NCBI GenBank assembly: GCA_963738425.1
Contig: CAVTWT010000015.1
Span: 83,376-147,375 of the forward strand
Direction of reading: 5' to 3'
From: CADEEN01 sp963738425
GTDB taxonomy: Bacteria > Pseudomonadota > Gammaproteobacteria > Burkholderiales > Burkholderiaceae_C
Length of the DNA stretch: 64,000 bases
Below are positions 1 to 7,972 of this stretch, in pieces. A program made the translations under genes and the position numbers. The notes under the pieces are model-generated. The model was not told the origin of the DNA, did not search any database, and was given only the letters and a program-made list of their open reading frames with translations. Every line of letters starts with the position of its first letter. Positions within the stretch are counted from its first letter, which is position 1.

Positions 1-26
1 GCCTGAGCGGCGGGCCTCGCTCTCGT

Positions 27-809
27 TCAGATCGGCTTGAGTTTGCCGCTGAACGATTCCTTCAGCGGCTTGCCCGGCAGCGGCGGGAACACGATCTTCT
101 CGTCCGCCACCTTCGTGTCCGGCAGATGGTCGAGCAGATGGCGGATCAGCTTCAGGCGGCCCAGCCGCTGGTCGTTGAAATCGACCAGCGTCCACGGCGC
201 GTTTCGGGTGTGCGTGGCCTCGAGCATGGTCGCGCGCGCCTTGGTATAGGCCGCGTACTTCTCGCGCGCCTTCAGATCGATCGGCGACAGCTTCCAGCGC
301 TTCATCGGGTCTTCGAGCCGCTCGGCAAAACGCTCTTCCTGTTTCGCCTGATCGACCGTGAGCCAGTACTTGAACAGCAGCACGCCATCGTCGGTGAGCA
401 GCTTCTCGAAGGCCGGCGCCTGTTTGAGAAACGCCGCTGTCTGCTCGGGCGTGCAAAAACCCATCACCGGCTCGACGCCGGCGCGGTTGTACCAGCTGCG
501 GTCGAACAGCGCGATCTCGCCGGCCGCCGGCAGGTAGGGCACATAGCGCTGGAAGTACCACTGCGTGCGCTCGCGGTCGCTGGGCTTGCCGAGCGCGACG
601 ACATGGCACTGGCGCGGATTGAGCGTGTCGGAGATCGACGCGATCACGCCGCCCTTGCCCGCAGTGTCGCGGCCTTCGATGATCACCAGCAGGCGCTTGC
701 CGCTGGCCTGCAGCCAGCGCGCCATCTGGTTGAGTTCGAGCTGCAGCGGCTCGAGCTTTTCCAGATAGTCCTTCTTCGACAGACCGGACTTGTTCTTCTT
801 CTCAGCCAT
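27..809 (-). CDS. ppk2: Polyphosphate kinase 2 family protein
   Basis: This 260-residue protein is a single-domain PPK2-family kinase, which transfers phosphate between polyphosphate and nucleotides in the cytoplasm. A Walker A-like loop (GRDTAGKGG, residues about 46-54) and a Walker B segment (IALFDRSWYNR, about 99-109) are clear, as are the ERTQWYFQRYV lid-region signature and a C-terminal KLSPIDLKAR stretch typical of the family. The length matches class I single-domain PPK2 enzymes. The ATG start overlaps the stop of the upstream DNA-repair gene by 8 bases, suggesting co-transcription and translational coupling. The subfamily preference (ADP versus GDP, or AMP) cannot be fixed from sequence alone. 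Confidence 0.93.
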   Translation of the reverse strand: MAEKKNKSGLSKKDYLEKLEPLQLELNQMARWLQASGKRLLVIIEGRDTAGKGGVIASISDTLNPRQCHVVALGKPSDRERTQWYFQRYVPYLPAAGEIALFDRSWYNRAGVEPVMGFCTPEQTAAFLKQAPAFEKLLTDDGVLLFKYWLTVDQAKQEERFAERLEDPMKRWKLSPIDLKAREKYAAYTKARATMLEATHTRNAPWTLVDFNDQRLGRLKLIRHLLDHLPDTKVADEKIVFPPLPGKPLKESFSGKLKPI

Positions 810-1533
810 CTCGTTTGCTCCTTTTGTCGATGACCTTCAGCGCTTCGCGCACGGTCAGTGGCGAAAGCTGCGCAGCGTACTCCTGGCAGAAGGCCTTGAC
901 CTCCTCGGGCGCCGCGTAAGAGCGCTCGCGCAGCGCCCAGCCGATGCCTTTGCGGATGAAGAACTCGCCGGCGAACTTGCCGTTGCCGATCGATGGCAGG
1001 ATCGTCTCGTAGAGCAGCACGGCGTCGAACGCTTTGTCGTCGACGCTGCGATGGACCAGCATCGCCGCGCGGCGCAGCCACAGGTCGCCGCCCGCCGCCC
1101 AGCGGCGCAGCAGCGGCTTCATCTCGGCCGGATGGCGCTCCAGCAAGCGCGCCAGCAGGTTGCCGGAAAGGTCGTCCACGAGATCCCACCAGGCGCCGCT
1201 GGCGACCATCTCCTCGGCCAGCGGCAGCAGATCGAGGTTGACGAGCTTCGGATGCACACGCCCCAGGCGCGGCAGCTCGACCGCCGCGTAGCGCTCCTCG
1301 CGAAAGCGCGCGTCGCGCCACAACGCGCGCATCGTGCGTGCGAGCGCGGCCGTGTCGGCGCAGGGATGGGCCTTCACCACCTCGGCGGTGAGCCGGCGCC
1401 GCAGCGGCGCTGCGATGCCGTAGAACGGCAGCGCCGACTTCATGTAGGCCTGCATCGGCACGGCCTGCGCCGGGTCGGCGTGGGCCGCAAACGCACTCCG
1501 CAGGGCATCGATCAAGTCACTCGACGAACTCAT
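802..1533 (-). CDS. DNA alkylation repair protein (AlkD-like)
   Basis: This 243-residue, all-helical HEAT-repeat-like protein is of the DNA alkylation repair (AlkD/PF08713) family, whose members excise or recognise N3- and N7-alkylated purines. Characteristic pieces are the N-terminal GIAAPLRRRL segment, the ALWRDARFREERYAAVEL stretch (about residues 90-107), the conserved WWDLVDDLSGNLL block, and the FFIRKGIGWALRERS block near the C terminus. It is the first gene of a two-gene minus-strand unit with ppk2, with an 8-base overlap. The gene upstream on the other strand (the GST) is divergent, so a shared promoter region of about 80 bases lies between them. Family membership is firm; glycosylase activity is inferred. 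Confidence 0.88.
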   Translation of the reverse strand: MSSSSDLIDALRSAFAAHADPAQAVPMQAYMKSALPFYGIAAPLRRRLTAEVVKAHPCADTAALARTMRALWRDARFREERYAAVELPRLGRVHPKLVNLDLLPLAEEMVASGAWWDLVDDLSGNLLARLLERHPAEMKPLLRRWAAGGDLWLRRAAMLVHRSVDDKAFDAVLLYETILPSIGNGKFAGEFFIRKGIGWALRERSYAAPEEVKAFCQEYAAQLSPLTVREALKVIDKRSKRDG

Positions 1534-1610
1534 GGGGGCTCTTGGTGGCCAGACGACGTGTCCAGTATCGCGCGGTCAGAATGTTTCGCACCGCCTTGCG
1601 CAAGGACACC

Positions 1611-2315
1611 ATGACCGACCTCTCCGCCTTTCCGATCACCAAGAAATGGCCAGCCCGCCACCCCGAGCGCCTGCAGCTCTACTCGCTGCCCACGCCCAAC
1701 GGCGTCAAGGTGTCGATCGCGCTCGAAGAAACCGGCTTGCCCTACGAGGCGCACTTGGTCAGCTTTGCCACCAACGACCAGCTCACGCCGGAGTTCCTGT
1801 CGCTGAACCCGAACAACAAGATCCCGGCGATCGTCGATCCGAACGGCCCCAACGGCCAGCCGCTGGCGCTGTTCGAGTCCGGCGCGATCCTGGTCTATCT
1901 GGCGGCCAAGACCGGCCAGCTGATGCCGAGCGACATTGCCGCGCGCTACGAAACCCTGCAATGGGTGATGTGGCAGATGGGCGGCATCGGCCCGATGTTC
2001 GGCCAGCTCGGCTTCTTCCACAAGTTCGCCGGCAAGGACTACGAAGACAAGCGGCCGCGCGACCGCTACGTGGCCGAGTCGAAGCGCCTGCTCGCCGTGC
2101 TCGACCAGCGGCTCGCGAACCGGGCCTGGGTGATGGGCGACGAGTACACGATCGCCGACATCGCGATCTTTCCCTGGGTGCGCAACCTCGTCGGCTTCTA
2201 TGGTGCGGGCGATCTGGTGGGCTTCGACGAGTTCAAGAACGTGCAGCGCGTGTTGGAGGCCTTCGTCGCGCGGCCGGCGGTGGTGCGGGGCCTGAACATC
2301 CCGCCGCGCGACTGA
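1611..2315 (+). CDS. Glutathione S-transferase, Nu class (YfcG/YghU-like)
   Basis: This is a 234-residue GST. The N-terminal thioredoxin fold carries LYSLPTPNGVKVSIALEE, whose TPNG replaces the catalytic Ser/Tyr and is diagnostic of Nu-class enzymes (E. coli YfcG and YghU), followed by LNPNNKIPAIVDPNG and the glutathione-binding ESGAILVYLA. The C-terminal helical domain contains MGDEYTIADIAIFPW. Characterised relatives are disulfide-bond reductases that use two glutathiones and give little classical conjugation. I chose the ATG at 1611 because it is preceded by an AAGGA-type ribosome-binding site; the same frame is open for 23 more codons upstream but adds nothing conserved. The physiological substrate is unknown. 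Confidence 0.92.
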   Translation: MTDLSAFPITKKWPARHPERLQLYSLPTPNGVKVSIALEETGLPYEAHLVSFATNDQLTPEFLSLNPNNKIPAIVDPNGPNGQPLALFESGAILVYLAAKTGQLMPSDIAARYETLQWVMWQMGGIGPMFGQLGFFHKFAGKDYEDKRPRDRYVAESKRLLAVLDQRLANRAWVMGDEYTIADIAIFPWVRNLVGFYGAGDLVGFDEFKNVQRVLEAFVARPAVVRGLNIPPRD

Positions 2316-2379
2316 GCCGGCACGAGCGGATTGAGCCACCGCAAGCGCCACGCGCGCTGCGGCATTAGGGTGTCTGGCC

Positions 2380-3352
2380 ATGAAGCGCATGCTGAGTCTG
2401 GCCCTGACGGTCGCGATGGCACTGTCGGCGGTGGCGTGGGCCATAGGCTCGCGCTTCACGGCCGACCTGACGCGTGCCGCCGAGCGCGCGGCGCAGGGCA
2501 GCGTGGTCGCGAACACGCGCTGCGGCCCGATCGAATACGCCGAGGTCGGGCAAGGCCTGCCACTGCTGATGATCCACGGCAGCGGCGGCGGCCACGACCA
2601 GGGCATGGCCTTCGCGCGCGCCCTCACGCAGCACGGCATCCGCGTCATCGCGATGTCGCGCTTCGGCTACCTGCGCACGCCGCGGCCTGCCGATGCCTCG
2701 CCCGAAGCACAGGCCGATGCGCATGTGTGTCTGCTCGATGCGCTGGGCGTCACGCGGGCTGCGGTGATGGGCGTGTCGGCGGGCGCCCCGTCCGCGCTGC
2801 AGACGGCAATTCGCCATCCGGATCGTGTCAGCGCGCTGGTGCTCGTCGTGCCGATCGCCTACAAGCCGCGCACGGTGGCCGACTCCGCGCCGCCGCTGTC
2901 GGACGACAGCGACGCGATATTGATGCGCCTGCTCGGATCGGACTTTCTGTTCTGGGCCGGTCTTCACATCGCCCGCGAGCAGGTCATGCGCTACGTGCTG
3001 GCCACACCGCCGGAGCTGGTCGCGGCGGCCAGCGCACCGGAACGCGCGCGCGTCGACGCCATGGCCGACGGCATCTTGCCGGTGTCCACGCGCGCCACGG
3101 GGCTGCGCGACGACACCGGGCTGGGCAAGCGCCTCGGGCCCGCGGCGCTCGATGCGGTCCGCGCGCCGACGCTGATCATCAGCGCGCGCGACGACGGCTT
3201 CGGCACCTACGCCGCGGCCGAGTACACGGCCAGCCGGATCGCCGGCGCGAAGTTCATCGGCTTCGAGCGCGGCGGCCATCTGCTGGTAGGGCCATGACGA
3301 CGCGGTGCGCGCGGCCATCGTCAAGCTGCTCCAGGCGTCGGCCGGACGATGA
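2380..3352 (+). CDS. Alpha/beta hydrolase, putative signal peptide; C-terminal frameshift as sequenced
   Basis: An alpha/beta-hydrolase with a hydrophobic N-terminal segment (residues 1-22, signal peptide or membrane anchor), an oxyanion-region MIHGSGGGHDQG, the nucleophile elbow GVSAGAPS, an acid-containing SARDDGFGTY, and the catalytic-His region FERGGHLL. As given, the frame stops at 3295-3297 just after GGHLLVG. Removing one G from the GGG run around 3289-3291 restores HDDAVRAAIVKLLQ and a stop at 3350-3352, exactly how such proteins usually end. Corrected length is 323 residues. Either a sequencing indel or a recent mutation removes the last helix; the triad itself would survive. The substrate is unknown. 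The next gene follows closely downstream. Confidence 0.8.
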
Positions 3353-3371
3353 CGAAGCAGGTGATGTGGCG

Positions 3372-4253
3372 ATGGCCCGGATGACATGGACGGCGCTCGT
3401 ACTCATCGCTCTGGCGGTGGCCTTCGCCGCGCTCGCCGCGTTCGGCACGTCGCGCTGGAACGCCCGCACGCGCGCGCTGATCGAGCGGCTCGACGCGGCA
3501 CGGCAACCCGTCACGCCCACGCACTACGACGCCGCGCGCGAGCTCGATGGCCTGCCAGCGCCGGTGCAGCGCTTCTTCCGCGCGGTGTTGAAGGATGGTC
3601 AGCCGCTGGTCGCCGCCGTCAACATCGAACACCGCGGCACGTTCAATCTCGCTGCCGAGGGCCCCGACCAGTGGAAGCCGTTCACGTCCACGCAGCGCGC
3701 GGTGATGCGCCGCCCCGGCTTCGTCTGGGACGGGCGCGTCCGCATGGCGCCGGGCGTCGCGGTGCATGTGCACGACGCGTATGTGGCCGGTGAAGGCATC
3801 CTGCATCCTGCCGTCCTCGGCCTGGTCTCGCTGACCGAGCTGCGCGGCACCAGCGCCGAGCCGGGCGGTGTGGCGCAGGGCGAGTTCATGCGCTACCTGG
3901 CCGAAGCGGCGTGGTACCCGACCGCGCTGCTGCCGAGCCAAGGTGTGCGGTGGACGGCGATGGACGACAACGCCGCGACCGCGACGCTCAACGATGGCAC
4001 CGTCAGCGCGACGCTGCTGTTCCGCTTCGATCCGAGAAGCGGCGTCATCGAGTCGGTACGCGCCGAGGCGCGCGGCCGCACCGTCGGCAAGAGCGTCACC
4101 CTGACGCCGTGGGAAGGCCGCTGGTCGGACTACGCCGAACGCGACGGCCTGCGCGTGCCGATGCGCGGCGAGGTCGCGTGGCTGGCACCCGAAGGCCGGC
4201 GCGTGTATTGGCGCGGCGAGGTCACGGCGTTGCGCTACGAGACTGTGCCCTAG
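3372..4253 (+). CDS. DUF6544-like protein with N-terminal membrane anchor
   Basis: A 293-residue protein of no assigned function. Residues about 5-25 form one transmembrane helix (TALVLIALAVAFAALAAF), followed by a soluble region. The segment LPAPVQRFFRAVL and later FNLAAEGPDQWKPFTSTQ, RPGFVWDGRVRMAPG and LAEAAWYPTALLPSQGVRW are the hallmark blocks of proteins annotated DUF6544/DUF6920. The ATG at 3372 is chosen because it lies just before the hydrophobic helix; ATG 3381 is an alternative. The stop codon TAG (4251-4253) lies inside the left arm of the adjacent palindromic element. It starts 19 bases after the repaired end of the alpha/beta hydrolase gene, so the two are probably co-transcribed. 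Confidence 0.82.
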   Translation: MARMTWTALVLIALAVAFAALAAFGTSRWNARTRALIERLDAARQPVTPTHYDAARELDGLPAPVQRFFRAVLKDGQPLVAAVNIEHRGTFNLAAEGPDQWKPFTSTQRAVMRRPGFVWDGRVRMAPGVAVHVHDAYVAGEGILHPAVLGLVSLTELRGTSAEPGGVAQGEFMRYLAEAAWYPTALLPSQGVRWTAMDDNAATATLNDGTVSATLLFRFDPRSGVIESVRAEARGRTVGKSVTLTPWEGRWSDYAERDGLRVPMRGEVAWLAPEGRRVYWRGEVTALRYETVP

Positions 4254-4417
4254 TCCACTGAATCACTGAAATTGGATCGGCGCTGTCCACGCGATTCGGG
4301 CGCGCTGCGGCGTTGCGAATGCTCGCAATGCCTGTGGGCATTGCTGTGCTTCGCGCCTTGCATCGCATCCCGTCTCGCGCGTCCCTCGCCGCCCATTTCA
4401 GTGATTCAGTGGACTAG
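4250..4417. repeat. 168-bp MITE-like palindromic element with 23-bp perfect terminal inverted repeats
   Basis: The sequences at 4250-4272 and 4395-4417 are exact reverse complements over 23 bases. The interior is itself imperfectly palindromic, with an 8-bp perfect stem (4325-4332 with 4337-4344) and a 4-base loop at the exact centre. There is no coding capacity. The outermost four bases on both sides are CTAG, which could be the target site or part of the termini. It covers the TAG stop of the upstream gene and ends 10 bases before the GTG start of the nucleoside hydrolase. It resembles a non-autonomous transposon remnant or a large REP/BIME-type hairpin. I found no second copy in this window. 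Confidence 0.8.
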
Positions 4418-4426
4418 CATTGGGGC

Positions 4427-5561
4427 GTGACACTGCACCGCCCCGCCGCCTGGTACGCCGAGCGCCTGGCCGAGCCGCGCGCCGCCGACGGCCGGCCGCG
4501 CGTGGTGATCGACACCGACGCCGCCAACGAGATCGACGACCAGTTCGCGCTGGCGTGGGCGCTGCTCGCGCCCGAGCGGCTGGACGTGCTGGCGGTGTAC
4601 GCCGCGCCCTTCTCCTTCGAGCACCGCCGCCGCGAATGGCAGCGCGCGCTGGCGGCGCAGGCGCAACCGCAGCAGGCCTCGGCCTGGGACCGCGCGCTGC
4701 TGGCGCAGCACGCCAGCGACGCTGGCGCGGCTGCAGCGCGAGGGCCGCACGCCGGAATCGATCCGCGACTGGCCGGTGTTCTGCGCGCCGGGCGAGGGCA
4801 TGGAGCGCAGCTTCGACGAGATCGTGCGCATCTACTCGCTGATGCGCCTGCCGCACGCCGGCCGCGTGTTCCGCGGCAGTGCCGACTACCTCGCCGACGA
4901 GCGCACGCCGCTGCCACCGAGCGAGGCCGTGGAGCACCTGATCGAGACGGCGCTGGCCACGCCGGCCGACGCGGCGCCGCTGTACGTGGCGGCGATGGGC
5001 TGCATCACCAACGTCGCCAGCGCGCTGCTGCGCGCGCCCGAGATCGCCGAGCGCATGGTCGTCGTCTGGACCAGCGGCTTCCCGTCGCACGCGCCGCACA
5101 TCAACTTCTCGCTCAACCTGGAGCAGGACATGGCGGCGACGCGCGTGCTGTTCGACAGCGGCGTGCCGATCGTCTACCTGCCGGGCTTCCACGTCGGCGC
5201 GCAGCTGCGCCTGTCGCTGCCCGAGATGGAACGGCACGTGCAGCCCTGCGGCGCCATCGGCGCCGAGCTGCACCGCCTGTACCGCGACGCCAACCCGCTG
5301 CGCGACCTCGCCGGCCTGGACCCGCGCGCCCCCGGCTACTCGTGGGTGATCTGGGACGTGATCGACATCGCCTGGCTGCTGAACCCGGCGTGGGTGCCGA
5401 GCACGCTGGTGCCGACGCCGGGGCTGGATGGGGAGCGGCGCTGGGTCGGGCGCGGGGAGGGGGCGGCGCCGATGCGCGAGGGGTATGCGGTGGCGCGGGA
5501 TGCGGTCTTCGGGGACTTTTTCGTGACGTTGGCGCGGGCGGGATTTGCGCTGACGCCCTGA
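4427..5561 (+). CDS. Nucleoside hydrolase family protein, frameshifted as sequenced
   Basis: Inosine-uridine preferring nucleoside hydrolase-like protein (IunH superfamily), which cleaves N-glycosidic bonds of nucleosides. The N-terminal part has the calcium-binding aspartate signature in the variant form DTDAANEIDDQFA (residues about 29-41), where most members have DTDxGxDD. The frame then breaks near 4716-4724; conserved sequence resumes one frame over with RDWPVFCAPGEGMERSFDEIV and continues through LYVAAMGCITNVASAL to the end. Net length fits a single inserted base and a 377-residue product. The start is GTG at 4427, just downstream of the palindromic element, so its promoter or leader may have been altered by that insertion. 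The specificity is unknown. Confidence 0.78.
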
Positions 5562-5775
5562 AGCGCTTGCTTTCCGATCTGGGATCGGTCATCCGCATTT
5601 CCGCGAACCTGACGTTGAGCCCGGCACGACGAAGTCCGCGGGTCATGACCGGGGAACGTACAGAATATTCGTAGAACTGGTATCCACTTCTATGCAGCTC
5701 CGGCACTAAGGCGGCAAGGTATGCCTACATGTCGGCATATGTCCTTGTGCGCTACAACACGTCAGGCATAACACG
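5562..5775. other. Intergenic region with a near-perfect 20-bp palindrome at 5720-5739
   Basis: No gene is visible here. Base composition drops markedly from the upstream GC-rich gene, marking the left edge of an AT-richer island. The 20 bases at 5720-5739 read the same on both strands except for one mismatched pair, and lie 36 bases ahead of the ATG at 5776. The dyad could be an operator for the downstream gene or a hairpin in its leader. No convincing sigma-70 promoter could be assigned. Confidence 0.5.
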
Positions 5776-6372
5776 ATGAGCATCCGCTTCCTCTCGGTTC
5801 TAGAGAACTTTGACAAGCTCTTCGATACGGACGATCTTGACGAGTTTCGAGATCTTGTGGGCTCATCCTTGAAACGGCAGGAGCGCGCGCTCGAGAAGGA
5901 CTCCCAGGCACTCCAGCGGATGGAAGGCGAAGATGATGAGAACGCGGGAGGTTACGCCTCACACATCGAAGACAGATGGATGCTTCTTCGTGACGTAGAC
6001 AACCTTGCGGGACAGCTAGTTGTTGTTGCCCTGTTCCGCCAGACCGAACTCCATATCAAGCGGGTCGTGAAACGAACGCATCTCAACGTCGATACGAGCA
6101 AACTCTACAACTTCAAAGCACTGAAGGGTGCCATCGCTTTCGACATTGGGGCGCTTCCGAGATTTGCTTCGTTCGACGAACTTCGGCTGTTGAACAACGC
6201 GATCAAACATCAGGGACAGGTCAGCGATGAGCTCAGCGCGAACTTTCCTCAGTGGAAGCTAGGAGAGGAACTGACCGGCCTTGACGCCTGCTACGAGCGG
6301 TTGAAGCCGGAGATTGCAGAGTTCATTGCGGCCTTTGTCGCAGCGTGCTATCAAGTCAAGAAGCTGCCTTAG
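5776..6372 (+). CDS. Hypothetical protein with NNAIKH motif (possible HEPN-type fold)
   Basis: A 198-residue protein that I do not recognise. It is soluble, highly charged and probably all-helical: an acidic N-terminal region (LFDTDDLDEFRDLV), a charged segment up to about residue 60, then a helical core. Residues about 138-147 read RLLNNAIKHQG, an N...KH arrangement often seen near the catalytic or folding motif of HEPN-like and abortive-infection proteins, although the canonical R-x4-6-H spacing is not met. Codon use is less GC-biased than in neighbouring genes, suggesting acquisition by transfer. A 20-bp dyad lies just upstream. Call it unknown; the toxin or defence idea is speculative. 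Confidence 0.7.
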   Translation: MSIRFLSVLENFDKLFDTDDLDEFRDLVGSSLKRQERALEKDSQALQRMEGEDDENAGGYASHIEDRWMLLRDVDNLAGQLVVVALFRQTELHIKRVVKRTHLNVDTSKLYNFKALKGAIAFDIGALPRFASFDELRLLNNAIKHQGQVSDELSANFPQWKLGEELTGLDACYERLKPEIAEFIAAFVAACYQVKKLP

Positions 6373-6618
6373 TGGTCACCGACGCGAACGATCGCGCCAG
6401 CACGGGTTCACTAACAGCACCGCCTCATGTAATCTGTTCCACGGACTTCCCCTTTCACAGGCCTTCAGATTGACGACTTCGTACACCACCAATCTTGGTG
6501 CCTCGACACCGTCGCAGGAATGTGGGAAGCCCCTTCGCATTCCCATCGAGCGGACAGTCAAAAGCACGCTGCGCGAGCTTTCGGCCGTGGCTCATGGCGA
6601 ACGCTCGACTCGTGAAGC
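6373..6618. other. Intergenic region, no gene recognised
   Basis: No open frame with protein-like composition could be supported on either strand; the short frames present are rich in Arg, Ser and Pro and look like noise. No attC-like structure, terminator or promoter was convincing. Composition is like the flanking island genes. Confidence 0.4.
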
Positions 6619-7068
6619 ATGAGCGGCTGGCACCGCCTCTGGCTCTTGGTAGCTGTGCTCTGGTTGTGCGTGGTCGGGGGCGCAGCGTGGCTGATGCGCC
6701 CCACGCCGGAGAACACTGCGCATCGAAAGGAGTTCCTTGCAGCGGTGAGTCCACAAAGCGCAATGGTTCAGTGCGGTGACTCCTTAACGCAAGAGCTGTG
6801 CGAGAGAAAGGCGAAGGTCGTAGTTGCTATGCCCAATGGCTATCACTTCCTGCTGGCGGTCGATGACAACACCCAGGATGGGCCGGCCGCAGCAAAGAGC
6901 TACTGGCGCGCAGTCGAGCGCGACGCAGAGCAGGGGCAAAGGGACGCAGCACTTTGGGCCGCGGGCGTGTGGCTAGTACCAACTATTGCCTTGCTCGGTT
7001 TGGGTCATGCTGTCGCTTGGGTTCGGCGAGGGTTCAAGAATGTGGCCTCGTCGCATAAACGAACCTAA
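6619..7068 (+). CDS. Small membrane protein of unknown function
   Basis: A 149-residue protein with two predicted transmembrane helices: residues about 7-26 (LWLLVAVLWLCVVGGAAWLM) and about 110-132 (WAAGVWLVPTIALLGLGHAVAW). Between them is an approximately 80-residue loop with two cysteines (VQCGD and ELCERKA), consistent with a periplasmic loop that may hold a disulfide. The short positively charged tail (RRGFKNVASSHKRT) suggests both termini are cytoplasmic. No family is recognised. It lies in the AT-richer island between two unrecognised soluble proteins, all on the plus strand, with 30 bases to the next gene, so they may form one transcript. Confidence 0.65.
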   Translation: MSGWHRLWLLVAVLWLCVVGGAAWLMRPTPENTAHRKEFLAAVSPQSAMVQCGDSLTQELCERKAKVVVAMPNGYHFLLAVDDNTQDGPAAAKSYWRAVERDAEQGQRDAALWAAGVWLVPTIALLGLGHAVAWVRRGFKNVASSHKRT

Positions 7069-7098
7069 TCCTCCATCGACCCGACGCTAGGGTTCAAC

Positions 7099-7653
7099 AT
7101 GGACGGCCTCAATCACTGGCGCTACTTTCTCTCACTTGAGCGCGAGTTCACCGAGTGCCTTCGCTATGTCGAATTCACCGATGCCCAGCGTCACGTCTAC
7201 TCTTTTGAGTTTGCCCGGCTGCTGCTTCTTTCCTGCGCGGAGCTCGACGTACTGTTCAAGGTGATTTGCAACCACATCGATGCTGCTTCTACAGCAGATG
7301 GGATCGGTCAGTACTTCTCCTGCATTGACAAGAAGTACAACATGCCCGCGGAGGAAGTGCGGGTCAGTCGCTTCTCTCTTGCATTGCTCCCATTTCAGGA
7401 GTGGACTCGTGATACGCCACCGAGCTGGTGGACCGCACACAACAAGGTGAAGCATCGTCGGCATGAAAGCTTTCACATGGCCTCAGCCATCAACGCTCTT
7501 GAGGCTATCGCGGGTCTCTTTGTCGCCAACGTCGTTCTCTTAAGTGAAGCCTCTCTCGCAAGCGTGATCAGCGAAAGACCTGTCCTGTTAGACCGCGAGC
7601 ATTCGCCCGGCTACCTCATGCTCGAAGGTGGGTATCGCGTTCACACGCGATGA
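7099..7653 (+). CDS. Hypothetical protein with HNKVKH motif (possible HEPN-type fold)
   Basis: A 184-residue, mostly helical soluble protein of unknown function. Notable features are a helix with SFEFARLLLLSCAELDVLFK (residues about 34-53) and the segment WWTAHNKVKHRRHESFH (about 112-128), in which an N-x-x-K-H motif is followed by further basic residues and histidines. A very similar N..KH feature is in the first gene of this island, suggesting the two proteins may share a fold. The composition is lower in GC than the chromosome around it. It follows the membrane-protein gene by 30 bases. A role in stress or phage defence can be imagined, but nothing in the sequence proves it. Confidence 0.68.
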   Translation: MDGLNHWRYFLSLEREFTECLRYVEFTDAQRHVYSFEFARLLLLSCAELDVLFKVICNHIDAASTADGIGQYFSCIDKKYNMPAEEVRVSRFSLALLPFQEWTRDTPPSWWTAHNKVKHRRHESFHMASAINALEAIAGLFVANVVLLSEASLASVISERPVLLDREHSPGYLMLEGGYRVHTR

Positions 7654-7972
7654 CGCCTAGCCTCTCCCTCGAGTAAGCGTCCAAGAGGGCGGTGGCTTTA
7701 TGCCGTCGCTCAGGTTGACAACAAAGGATCGGCGCAACAGTCCAGTTCGCAGCTCGACCTGCGTGAGGAGCCAACGCGAGCTCAAATTAGAGGTCGCGTC
7801 ACATCACTCAGTGTGTGTCGCTGTTCCAGCTTGGCGAAAGCGCGCATGGGTGAACTCACGCGTGGGACGCGACCGCTCGAACGATCGCGACACGAGTGAA
7901 GCGCACCCCGCGGTTGGCGCTCAGCGTCCCTTTGTCGCCGGTGGCAATCTGGACCTACCGCTTGTGCCGCCA
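7654..7972. other. Gene-free 319-bp spacer, right edge of the AT-richer island
   Basis: No gene is supported here. Composition moves from island-like to chromosome-like toward the right end. Frames present on both strands are rich in Arg and Ser without a recognisable domain. No direct repeats marking an insertion, no tRNA-derived attachment site and no integrase were seen. Confidence 0.4.

Noticed and set aside
5776..7653. Integron gene-cassette array
   Set aside because: The genes are short, co-directional and of unknown function, but the spacing of 30 bases between two of them is too small for attC sites, and no paired RYYYAAC...GTTRRRY cores or integrase gene were found.
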